From assembly GCA_009781815.1 (NCBI GenBank), contig WQVB01000022.1, positions 1 to 10,905 of the forward strand: a stretch of 10,905 nucleotides of DNA. The letters run 5' to 3'. Origin of the DNA: Defluviitaleaceae bacterium. GTDB taxonomy: Bacteria; Bacillota; Clostridia; Lachnospirales; WRAX01. Every line of letters begins with the position of its first letter. Positions within the stretch are counted from its first letter, which is position 1. The position numbers and the translations under genes are program-made. This document shows, in pieces, positions 1-6,191 of the stretch. A model generated the notes under the pieces. It ran no database searches and was not told the DNA's origin. It saw only the letters and a program-made list of their open reading frames with translations.

Positions 1-1113
1 GCCGCCAAGCGTATGAGCGAGGCCACAGGCATGCCTGCAAAAACCATCCATCGCCTGCTGGGCATACATTTAAACGAAAGCGAAAGAAACCTAAAAGGCG
101 AGCTGGATGAAGACATGAAAGTAGAGGCAGACTGTATTATTGTAGACGAAGCCTCTATGGTAGACATTATGCTTTTGTTTCGCCTACTTAAAAGCGTGAG
201 AAACGGCACAAGGCTAGTGCTTGTGGGTGATGTTAACCAGCTGCCGTCCGTTGGGCCTGGCAATGTGCTAAAAGACATTATCTCAAGTGAAAAAATAAAA
301 TATGTATATCTGGATGAAATCTTTAGGCAGGCGCAAGAATCTGCAATTGTGATGAATGCTCATAGAATAAATAATGGCGAATACCCCATGATGGACGATA
401 AAGATAAAGATTTTTTCTTCATCAGAGAGCATAGCATGGCAAAGGCGGTGGAGCTTGTATCTAGCCTTGTTAGCACCCGCTTGCCAAACTTTTTAGGCAT
501 TAGCCCTTTCAGAGATATACAAGTGCTATGCCCCCAAAGAAAGACATTGTGCGGGGTGGAGAACCTTAACACCGTGCTGCAAGCTGCTCTTAACCCCAAA
601 TCCCCAAAAAAGCGAGAAAAGGCTATGGGCTACCAAACCTTTCGTGAGGGGGATAAGGTAATGCAAATAAAAAACAACTACTCCATACCTTGGGCTATGT
701 TTGATGGCGAAGGCAATGTGATAGAAGAGGGCGAGGGTGTTTTTAATGGAGACGAAGGTGTTATAGAGTTTATCGACAACGACAACCGCAAAATGAGGGT
801 GGCTTTTTATGACGATAAAGTGGTAAATTATGATTTTGCCTTTCTTGAAGAGTTGGCACTTTCTTATGCTATCACCATTCATAAATCTCAAGGGTCAGAG
901 TATGATGTGGTGGTGCTGCCCATACATAGCGGCACGCCCTTACTCTTTAACCGCAACCTGCTATACACCGCCATAACCCGTGCTAAAAAAATGGTGGTTA
1001 TTGTGGGCATAGAGGGCACGGTGCGGCGAATGGTAGACAACACTAGAGAAAATGTGCGATATTCTACATTGCAATATCGCTTGGTAAAGCTGCATGATGG
1101 ATTATATTCTTAA
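1..1113 (+). CDS. recD2: RecD2-type SF1B DNA helicase, C-terminal part (5' truncated by window edge)
   Basis: This is the C-terminal 370 codons of an ATP-dependent 5'-3' DNA helicase of the RecD2/TraA family, which acts in DNA repair and recombination without RecBC. The reading frame is open from base 1: the residues before the first ATG read AAKRMSEATG, the usual continuation after helicase motif Ia, so the true start and the Walker A motif lie upstream of the window. Visible motifs in order are Walker B VDEAS (bases 142-156), motif III LVGDVNQLPSVGPG (about 220-261), motif IV LDEIFRQ (about 310-330), the nucleic-acid motif around NGDEGVI (about 742-762), motif V YAITIHKSQGSEYD (about 868-909) and motif VI LLYTAITRAKK (about 958-990). 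Catalytic and arginine-finger positions appear intact. The last 20 bases overlap the ComF gene, indicating one operon. The frame ends in TAA. Confidence 0.94.
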   Translation, partial: AAKRMSEATGMPAKTIHRLLGIHLNESERNLKGELDEDMKVEADCIIVDEASMVDIMLLFRLLKSVRNGTRLVLVGDVNQLPSVGPGNVLKDIISSEKIKYVYLDEIFRQAQESAIVMNAHRINNGEYPMMDDKDKDFFFIREHSMAKAVELVSSLVSTRLPNFLGISPFRDIQVLCPQRKTLCGVENLNTVLQAALNPKSPKKREKAMGYQTFREGDKVMQIKNNYSIPWAMFDGEGNVIEEGEGVFNGDEGVIEFIDNDNRKMRVAFYDDKVVNYDFAFLEELALSYAITIHKSQGSEYDVVVLPIHSGTPLLFNRNLLYTAITRAKKMVVIVGIEGTVRRMVDNTRENVRYSTLQYRLVKLHDGLYS

Positions 1114-1774
1114 AAAGAGCCTTGGCGACAAGGTTGCACAAAGGCTACATAAATCCATTTTTCCAAACAAATGCTTGTTTTGTCAAAAGGCGTTGGTGGA
1201 TAAGGCTGACTTTGCTTGTGGAGAGTGCATGGAGGCATATCAGGTTAAAGAGCTTTGGATAACGTATATAGAGGGCATCTCGCAGGTTTTTGTGCCTTTT
1301 TCTTATGTGGGTGATGTGCGACACTCGGTTTTTCGTTTTAAATATGGTATGGAGAGATCTTTGGCTACTAAAATGTCAGCCGCCGCTTTTAAAAGCTTTG
1401 GCGATGTTGTTGCGGGCGACTGCATCATACCCGTACCTTTGCACCACAAACGGCTAAAAGAGAGGGGATACAATCAATCTACTCTTTTGGCTATGGAGCT
1501 TTCTGCCCTTTTTGGCGTGCCTGCCGTAGATGGCCTTGAAAGGGTAAAGGAGACTGAAAAGTTGTTTGGGCTTAGTCGAGACAAGAGGCTTGAAACATTG
1601 GCAGGTGCTATGGCTGTTAGAGATGGATGGGACGTGTGTGGCAAGCATATTGTGCTGGTGGATGATATTTTAACAACAGGTAGCACGGCACAACAATGTG
1701 CAAAAGTTTTGCTGGAAGCAGGGGCTAAACAGGTGGATCTGCTTGCTTTTGCGGGGGTTATAAGACAAGGATAA
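1094..1774 (+). CDS. comFC: ComF family phosphoribosyltransferase-like protein
   Basis: 226-residue ComF/GntX-family protein, a normal length for the family. An N-terminal zinc-ribbon-like module has paired cysteines C27-x2-C30 and C42-x2-C45. The central segment VPLHHKRLKERGYNQS (about 114-129) is the family signature. The C-terminal LVDDILTTGST (188-198) is the PRPP-binding loop of type I phosphoribosyltransferases. Family members are linked to natural transformation (ComFC) and DNA processing; the reaction is not established. The start ATG (a second ATG follows directly) lies inside the end of recD2, a 20-base overlap, with only a weak ribosome site (GGTAAAG), so translation is probably coupled to recD2. 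Adjacency of recD2 and comF genes fits a DNA uptake/recombination operon. Whether the organism is competent cannot be told from this window. Confidence 0.92.
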   Translation: MMDYILKKSLGDKVAQRLHKSIFPNKCLFCQKALVDKADFACGECMEAYQVKELWITYIEGISQVFVPFSYVGDVRHSVFRFKYGMERSLATKMSAAAFKSFGDVVAGDCIIPVPLHHKRLKERGYNQSTLLAMELSALFGVPAVDGLERVKETEKLFGLSRDKRLETLAGAMAVRDGWDVCGKHIVLVDDILTTGSTAQQCAKVLLEAGAKQVDLLAFAGVIRQG

Positions 1775-1814
1775 TTTATAAGGGAGTGAATAAAGTGCAT
1801 TGACATCCCTCATT

Positions 1815-2035
1815 CGTCATTAGACTTGTTGCGAAATTAACTCCTAGAACGTCATCCTGAGCTTGACTCAGGATCTAATTGGAGAAGGGTAGACCTTATT
1901 GGGCATGTACAAACCCAGTTTCACCTGAAAAGCAAGGCTCAACCAAGGCATAGATCCTGAGTCAAGCTCAGGATGACGACTAGGAGAGTACGGCGTGATG
2001 GAGGGAAGTATTAATTTCGCAACAAGTCTATTGCG
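1815..2035. repeat. Composite inverted-repeat element 1 (MITE-like, non-coding)
   Basis: A 221-bp palindromic element fills much of the 454-base gene-free gap after comF. The outer arms are 1815-1840 (CGTCATTAGACTTGTTGCG...) and its near-perfect inverse 2011-2035. Inside are two 28-nt units, 1850-1877 and 1951-1978, that are perfect reverse complements of each other. Each unit is itself a hairpin: ATCCTGAG pairs with CTCAGGAT around CTTGA. CTCCTAG next to the left unit (1841-1847) is also matched inversely by CTAGGAG (1980-1986). The 73-nt centre (1878-1950) is not palindromic. A small hairpin ATTGCG/CGCAAT (2030-2050) overlaps the right edge. There is no transposase or convincing open frame. 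Identical 28-nt units recur at 9949-9976 and 10023-10050. Target-site duplications could not be identified. Confidence 0.85.
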
Positions 2036-2086
2036 GGCTTGACACGCAATCTCTTTCTTGGTCTGAATGACTCGGGAAGGTAGGGA

Positions 2087-2122
2087 ATCCTGAATCAAGC
2101 CTTACTAAAGGTTCAGGATGAC
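2087..2122 (-). repeat. Solo hairpin of the palindromic repeat family (CTGAACC subtype)
   Basis: ATCCTGAA (2087-2094) pairs with TTCAGGAT (2112-2119) around a 17-nt loop and is followed by GAC. Read on the minus strand it begins GTCATCCTGAACC and ends with GGCTTGATTCAGGAT, the same arrangement as the hairpin at 4601-4637. It is a related but distinct subtype of the units in element 1, without outer arms. The remaining bases before the next gene (2123-2228) contain a short hairpin GTCTTA/TAAGAC (2190-2206) just upstream of the ribosome binding site of the lipoprotein gene; no convincing promoter could be assigned. Confidence 0.7.
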
Positions 2123-2228
2123 ATTTATAGCACTATCTGGCTACTCCCATTTATAGGGCTTAAGATGTCATAAAAAGGGTTCGGCTGTCGTCTTAAGTTG
2201 TAAGACAGGAATAATAGGAGGATTTGAG

Positions 2229-3689
2229 ATGATTAAAAAGTTTTTTGTAGGCTTGGCTGCGGTTGCAGCATTGTTTGTATTTGTCGCATGTGGTGGCAGT
2301 GAAGAAGTGGAGACAATAGACCATGTGGGCGAGTTTTTATCTCAATTTGAAAGTATATTTTTAGGGGTTACATCAGACTGGCAAGACGATGTCTCGGCGG
2401 GGTTTGTGGTTAGTGGAGACCACCGTGAGGGCATTTATGTGAGAGATAGGGCAGACAATGCTATATCCAATATGCCGTTTATCTACGACGATGGCTTTGG
2501 CACGCCTTTTGTGGCTCAGCGTTATTGGTTGTTTAATAAGGCTGATATGCCCTTGATTGCCATTGATTTTGTAGGCTTTATGTCTCCTTTTGACCTTCTT
2601 TTTATATATCATTTTGATGGGGATGATTTTGTAAAGATTTGTGATATAGGTATTACTTGGCAGGGTGTTGATGCTATGTTTGGTGAGGGCTTTATTAGGA
2701 TATTTGCAAATGATGACGACGAGATGATTTTGTATGTGCCTGCCATGCAAAATGGAGGGGTAACGGGCGGGCTTTTCTACTCTCTAAATCAAAGAGATGA
2801 ACATGGAAACTTTTTGTTACTTGACGGCTGGGAGGCGGGGTTTTTAGCTGGCAGGCCTGGTTATATTCTTTTTGGGGAAGGGGTTTATTTTGCCGAAGAA
2901 GATTTTGAGCGAATGAGCGGGGAGGCTGATTTTATAAGCCACATCCCTCATATCGAGGTAGAAGGCTTTAGAGAGCTTGAGTTGATAACTCGTAGCTATG
3001 AAGAAAAAGATGACCTTGTTGACCCTTTAGAGAGTTTTTTAGCTAAATTTGAGAGCATACACCTTGGAGCCGCATGGGATTGGCAAGACGATGGCACAGC
3101 AGGTTTTGTAGTAAGTGAACGTGGGGAGCAAGGGGTTCATGTAAGAGATAGAGATGGCAATGCTTTTGTGGATGTGCCTTTTGTTTATATGATATCTGAT
3201 GAGATGCCTATGGTGGCTAATCAATATTGGTTGTTTGGCGATGAAGACCAGCTACCTTTAGTTTTGATTAACTATATGGGGTCTATGAGGCCTTCAGATG
3301 TTCTTTTTGCGTATGGTTTTGATGGTGAGGAGTATGTGAGAATAAATGATCAAGGCATCATTTGGGGAGGTTTTAACCCTATATCTGGTGAGAGTTTTGT
3401 GAGAATTTTCGCAAATGATGATGGAGAAGTGATTTTGTATATAGCTGATCAATTTAATGGAGGGATAGTTGGAGGATCTTTTATTCCTATTAGGCAGGGG
3501 GACGAACACCGCATTGGATATAGTTTCGGATGGGGCGTTGGCAGGGAAGGTTATATTGTTTTTGGAGAGGGCATTTATTTTACCTATGAAGAGTTTGAGA
3601 GAATAAGAGCTAGCGATGATTTTATGAGATACATTCCTCGCATTGGAAGAGAAGGCTTTAGAGAGCTTGCTCTAGTGGCTAGGAATTAA
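2229..3689 (+). CDS. Predicted lipoprotein with two tandem copies of a ~220-residue domain
   Basis: 486-residue exported protein of unknown function. The N-terminus is a bacterial lipoprotein signal: MIKK, a hydrophobic stretch, then VACGG with the lipid-modified cysteine at C21 (a relaxed lipobox). The mature protein is an internal duplication: residues about 33-254 align along their whole length with 267-486. Matching landmarks are FLSQFESIFLG / FLAKFESIHLG, DWQDD / DWQDD, AGFVVS / AGFVVS, RYWLF / QYWLF, FIRIFANDDDE / FVRIFANDDGE, NGGVTGG / NGGIVGG, YILFGEGVYF / YIVFGEGIYF and EGFREL / EGFREL. A short acidic linker (YEEKDD) joins them. The composition is acidic and aromatic, with no membrane span after the signal, so it is expected outside the membrane. 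The start is well supported: AGGAGG at 2216-2221, 7 bases before ATG. I do not recognise the domain; ligand or partner is unknown. It appears monocistronic. Confidence 0.88.
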   Translation: MIKKFFVGLAAVAALFVFVACGGSEEVETIDHVGEFLSQFESIFLGVTSDWQDDVSAGFVVSGDHREGIYVRDRADNAISNMPFIYDDGFGTPFVAQRYWLFNKADMPLIAIDFVGFMSPFDLLFIYHFDGDDFVKICDIGITWQGVDAMFGEGFIRIFANDDDEMILYVPAMQNGGVTGGLFYSLNQRDEHGNFLLLDGWEAGFLAGRPGYILFGEGVYFAEEDFERMSGEADFISHIPHIEVEGFRELELITRSYEEKDDLVDPLESFLAKFESIHLGAAWDWQDDGTAGFVVSERGEQGVHVRDRDGNAFVDVPFVYMISDEMPMVANQYWLFGDEDQLPLVLINYMGSMRPSDVLFAYGFDGEEYVRINDQGIIWGGFNPISGESFVRIFANDDGEVILYIADQFNGGIVGGSFIPIRQGDEHRIGYSFGWGVGREGYIVFGEGIYFTYEEFERIRASDDFMRYIPRIGREGFRELALVARN

Positions 3690-3703
3690 GCTCCACGATG
3701 CCT

Positions 3704-3790
3704 GATTTTTCGCCCTCTCCGCTCCCACCCTAAGTGCTATGCTAGGTAACATGCAATGCCAGCCCCACCCCGCTGCGAGGGCGAAAAATC
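3704..3790. repeat. Hairpin A: 14-bp perfect stem with 59-nt loop
   Basis: GATTTTTCGCCCTC (3704-3717) is perfectly complementary to GAGGGCGAAAAATC (3777-3790), enclosing exactly 59 nt. The loop is C-rich at both ends (CCCACCC near its start, GCCCCACCCC near its end) and contains TGCTATGC and TGCAATGC. It follows the lipoprotein stop by 14 bases but lacks a T-tract, so it is not a typical intrinsic terminator. Its loop is related, in reverse complement, to that of hairpin B at 3841-3929. The 50 bases between the hairpins (3791-3840) contain TATAAT at 3822-3827 inside a tiny GAGG/CCTC hairpin, without a suitable -35 box. Confidence 0.75.
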
Positions 3791-3840
3791 TTATCTCTAC
3801 TCCAATTGAAATTCGGGGAGGTATAATCCTCACTTAAATA

Positions 3841-3929
3841 GCAATATTCCTGCCCTGAGTGGGGTGGGGCGAACATAGCACTATAATCTGCATTGCACTT
3901 AGGGTGGGAACGAGGGGCAGGAATATTGC
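3841..3929. repeat. Hairpin B: inverted relative of hairpin A, 15-bp perfect stem with 59-nt loop
   Basis: GCAATATTCCTGCCC (3841-3855) is perfectly complementary to 3915-3929 and again encloses exactly 59 nt. The loop, reverse-complemented, shares TCCCACCCTAAGTGC, ATGC and GCCCCACCCC at the same positions as the loop of hairpin A, while the stems differ. It lies 29 bases upstream of the kinase start codon, so it may be part of that gene's 5' leader. Because the loops of A and B are largely complementary (for example 3724-3737 with 3895-3908, and 3762-3771 with 3861-3870), a transcript could also fold as one long A-B duplex. Confidence 0.75.
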
Positions 3930-3958
3930 GGGCTAGCTACACGATAAAGGAGAACAAC

Positions 3959-4531
3959 ATGGCTTTAAATTGGGATGTATTAATCATCGGAGGAGCATCA
4001 GGGGTTGGCAAAACTAGCGTAAGCCGCCAATTGGCTCGTATATATGAGGTAGATTTAATTAGGGTTGATGATTTTCAAATATTGCTTGAAAAGACAACGA
4101 CCCCTGAAGCTTGTCCCGCCATACATTATTGGGCAACAAACCCCAATTGGCGTGAGCTTGGGGTAGAGAATGCAGTTAAAAGATTGATAGATGCTGGGCA
4201 TGCTTTGATGCCTGGTCTACAAGCTGTAATAGATGACCATATTGGAGAAGGCATACCCATGGTTTTGGAAGGGGACTTTATCTTGCCTGAAATGGTGGCA
4301 TCACTAACTGATGGACGCATTAGAAGCATTTTCATTCACGAGCCTTCACGAGAGCAAATATTGCAAAATTATCTTGCTCGAGAAGGCGGAGAGCTACAAG
4401 AATTTAGAGCAGATGTGAGCCATGCTTATGGTGAGTGGCTGGCAGAAGAGTGCAAAAAATATAATATTCAAACTATCAACCCTCGCCCTTGGGGTGATGT
4501 GGTGGATAGGATTATAAAAACCCTTGGTTAG
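3959..4531 (+). CDS. P-loop kinase-like protein (2-phosphoglycerate kinase-like / AAA family)
   Basis: 190-residue protein with a Walker A loop GASGVGKT at residues 12-19 directly after a hydrophobic first strand (VLIIG), as in small nucleotide- and metabolite-kinase-like P-loop proteins. VDDFQ (36-40) and EGDFILPE (104-111) are likely second-strand acidic motifs for magnesium or substrate. SREQILQNYLAREGGE (about 135-150) resembles the lid region. Proteins of this type are often annotated as 2-phosphoglycerate kinase or AAA family; the substrate cannot be assigned. The ATG at 3959 is chosen because AAAGGAG (3946-3952) sits 6 bases upstream. The same frame is open further upstream but that stretch is repeat hairpin B. 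The stop codon lies inside a 26-bp perfect palindrome. It stands alone between repeat-filled gaps. Confidence 0.85.
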   Translation: MALNWDVLIIGGASGVGKTSVSRQLARIYEVDLIRVDDFQILLEKTTTPEACPAIHYWATNPNWRELGVENAVKRLIDAGHALMPGLQAVIDDHIGEGIPMVLEGDFILPEMVASLTDGRIRSIFIHEPSREQILQNYLAREGGELQEFRADVSHAYGEWLAEECKKYNIQTINPRPWGDVVDRIIKTLG

Positions 4532-4544
4532 CTAACCAAGGGTT
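4513..4544 (-). terminator. 26-bp perfect palindrome with T-tract on the minus strand
   Basis: Bases 4519-4544 read the same on both strands (AACCCTTGG, TTAGCTAA, CCAAGGGTT). On the minus strand the hairpin is followed by TTTTTAT, giving a good intrinsic terminator for transcripts arriving from the anti-sigma gene. On the plus strand it is followed by AAAGTTG, so it terminates the kinase transcript poorly. It overlaps the kinase stop codon. Confidence 0.65.
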
Positions 4545-4575
4545 AAAGTTGTGTATAAACCCCCCTAGTCGTCAT

Positions 4576-4751
4576 GGGAGTGGACAAAACGAACACCTAT
4601 CGTCATCCTGAACCCTTGGCAAGGCTTGATTCAGGATACCCTTTCTTCCTGATGCATTTAGGGAGGAAGGGGATTGCGGATCCGTAGGTTGAGCCTGGTT
4701 TTAGGTGAAACAAGTCCGCAATGACATTAGGTGTGCACTTTGTCCGCTCCC
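4576..4751. repeat. Composite inverted-repeat element 2a
   Basis: The outer arms 4576-4599 and 4728-4751 are inverse copies matching at 20 of 24 positions (GGGAGYGGACAAA...ACACCTA). Inside lie a CTGAACC-subtype hairpin at 4601-4637 (ATCCTGAA/TTCAGGAT) and a second hairpin ATTGCGGA (4673-4680) / TCCGCAAT (4715-4722). The segment 4687-4711 is the reverse complement of a stretch within element 1 (1918-1944; GTTTCACCT...AGGCTCAACC), differing by two bases of length. No open frame or transposase is present. Confidence 0.7.
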
Positions 4752-4753
4752 GT

Positions 4754-4916
4754 CGTCATCCCGTGCTTGACACGGGATCTATGTGGGGTAGTGGACACCC
4801 AACTAAGCCTGCCCTACTCCAATTAGATCCCGTGTCAAGCACGGGATGACCCCGTATCGGAGTACGGGGCAGGCTGGAGTTTGGTGCTTTTTGATTTTGA
4901 TACAAGTCTAATGACG
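4754..4916. repeat. Composite inverted-repeat element 2b (CCGTG/CACGG variant), left arm missing
   Basis: The inverted units 4754-4781 and 4824-4850 are perfect reverse complements over 27 nt. They are homologous to the units of element 1, but the hairpin stem is CCCGTG/CACGGG instead of CCTGAG/CTCAGG; the CTTGA loop and the flanking CGTCAT and GATCTA are kept. The right outer arm ACAAGTCTAATGACG (4902-4916) is the exact inverse of the start of element 1 (1815-1829). The matching left outer arm is absent: the left unit abuts element 2a, suggesting insertion or recombination between elements. The 42-nt spacer begins TGTGGGGTAGTG, close to the spacer of element 4. Confidence 0.78.
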
Positions 4917-4968
4917 AAAGAAGAGATGGTTGCAAACTAAAAGAATATTAGACTTTGTCTTTAGGCGT

Positions 4969-5000
4969 AACTCTTGGTTAAATAGCCCAAGGGTTTTTAT
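4969..5000 (+). terminator. Intrinsic terminator, plus strand
   Basis: ACTCTTGG (4970-4977) pairs with CCAAGGGT (4987-4994, one G-T pair) around a 9-nt loop, followed by TTTTATTT. It would end plus-strand transcripts from the kinase gene after they cross the repeat region. It is an inverted, slightly diverged copy of the palindrome at 4519-4544 and lies 3 bases from the stop codon of the convergent anti-sigma gene. Confidence 0.65.
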
Positions 5001-5003
5001 TTG

Positions 5004-6191
5004 CTAATTTATTATAATTGTCTCTAAAACTCTGCCCCCATCAATGGTTGTGTTGACGGATATCTCATACTCTAGGGCGGGGTTTGCAATGGCTGTTGCA
5101 AAGCCCATATCATCAAGGGCTATAATATACACATAATACCCATCACGCAGGGCATCAAAAAACCCTGCTTGTTCTTGCTTAAAAGCCTCCAAGCTTTCTT
5201 CGTCATAATCACCACTAGCACGGCGAGCCTCAACTTGCTCCATCATCCAAGCGTTTAAAGATTCATAGGTTGCCCTGTAGAGGGATAAGTTTTCAGGGCC
5301 AAATTCTATAGTTATTTCTTGCTCTTGGTCAAAGTTTGTATCTCCAAAAAGCTCATACAAAAATTGTGATGCTCTTTCAGGTTGTGCAAGGGAAGGGTCA
5401 ACAGGTAAGGCAAAAACCGCACTAGAGCCATCAAAGTTTGCGCTGGTTACAATTGTGCCACTCTCCTCATCAAGGGTAAATGCATCTATAATATTGCCCA
5501 TGCCAATGCCTGTGTTAACGCCAAGGTAGATGCCCCTGTCAGCAAACTTTGTTATATTTGTAAAATCTGCTATGATGTACATGATGCCATCTTCTACCAC
5601 GCTTATAGTGCCACCGCCCATAGAAAACACATTAACAACCCAAGGGCTTTTGCCGTTTATAAAAGGAGAAACAGCAAGGGGCTGGTAGGCTGCATCCATA
5701 GGTGAAGGCATAGGGCTGCCGTCTAGGTTTTTAATGGCCAATATGGCGTAGGTCCTATCGTTTAAAATCTCTCCTGTGCTGTTGTAGATTGGATGGTCGC
5801 TGATGTCTTTGCCTGATACCAACGCAAGCAGGGTGATTGCTTGCCCGTTTGAGGTGATTGTTTGATTAATGTTGATAGCGTCGCTACCTTCAAAGGCGGC
5901 TGTTAAAGCGGCATTGCCCCCAGCTATCTCGATGACCTCGCTTGGAGACCTTAAAAGGTGCATAGCTGCAAATGTGGTGGTGGCTACCACTAAAGCCGCA
6001 GCAAAAACGGCAGCTACCGTGCCAAAAGAACGCTTTAAAAATGGCTTTTTCATTATAGTTTTCTCCTCTATTTTTTTGAAAGTTTTGTTTTTGATGCTAT
6101 CTATATTTTTTTGAGAGAAGGGGTGAGTGTATGTTAACAATTCATCCAATTGCTCTTGTGAAAGCTCTGAAAGCAAATCTTTTTTAGGCAT
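5004..6191 (-). CDS. Putative membrane-anchored anti-sigma factor (DUF4179-like architecture)
   Basis: 395-residue protein encoded directly after and overlapping an ECF-like sigma gene. The order is a cytoplasmic N-terminus of about 55 residues (MPKKDLLSELSQEQLDELL..., charged, helical), one transmembrane segment at about 56-80 (FGTVAAVFAAALVVATTTFAAM), then an extracytoplasmic region of about 315 residues. This matches membrane anti-sigma regulators found beside sigma factors in Clostridia, where the N-terminus holds the sigma factor and the outer domain senses a signal. No HxxxCxxC zinc motif is visible, so it is not a classical ZAS anti-sigma. The start at 6191 (MPKKD) is chosen because GGAGG at 6200-6204 lies 8 bases upstream; the alternative ATG at 6206 would overlap that site. 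The gene overlaps the sigma stop by 8 bases (ATGCCTAA), implying translational coupling. The assignment rests on architecture and context; the outer-domain ligand is unknown. The stop is TAG. Confidence 0.78.
   Translation of the reverse strand: MPKKDLLSELSQEQLDELLTYTHPFSQKNIDSIKNKTFKKIEEKTIMKKPFLKRSFGTVAAVFAAALVVATTTFAAMHLLRSPSEVIEIAGGNAALTAAFEGSDAININQTITSNGQAITLLALVSGKDISDHPIYNSTGEILNDRTYAILAIKNLDGSPMPSPMDAAYQPLAVSPFINGKSPWVVNVFSMGGGTISVVEDGIMYIIADFTNITKFADRGIYLGVNTGIGMGNIIDAFTLDEESGTIVTSANFDGSSAVFALPVDPSLAQPERASQFLYELFGDTNFDQEQEITIEFGPENLSLYRATYESLNAWMMEQVEARRASGDYDEESLEAFKQEQAGFFDALRDGYYVYIIALDDMGFATAIANPALEYEISVNTTIDGGRVLETIIIN

Noticed and set aside
1868..2098. 76-residue open frame on the minus strand across element 1
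   Set aside because: It is made of repeat sequence (the RHPELDSGS stretch is the translated hairpin unit), has no ribosome site and no protein-like composition beyond the repeat.
3718..3776. Integron attC (59-base element) because of the 59-nt loop
   Set aside because: No GTTRRRY/RYYYAAC core sites, no extrahelical-base arrangement and no integrase or cassettes nearby; the number is coincidental.
3861..3917. G-quadruplex in hairpin B (GGGGTGGGG ... GGGTGGG ... GGGG)
   Set aside because: The middle loop would be about 32 nt, and the perfect hairpin stem is a simpler explanation of the conservation seen.
3893..3958. Upstream in-frame extension of the kinase gene (22 residues)
   Set aside because: It reads through hairpin B and lacks a ribosome site, while the ATG at 3959 has AAAGGAG at good spacing directly before the P-loop strand.
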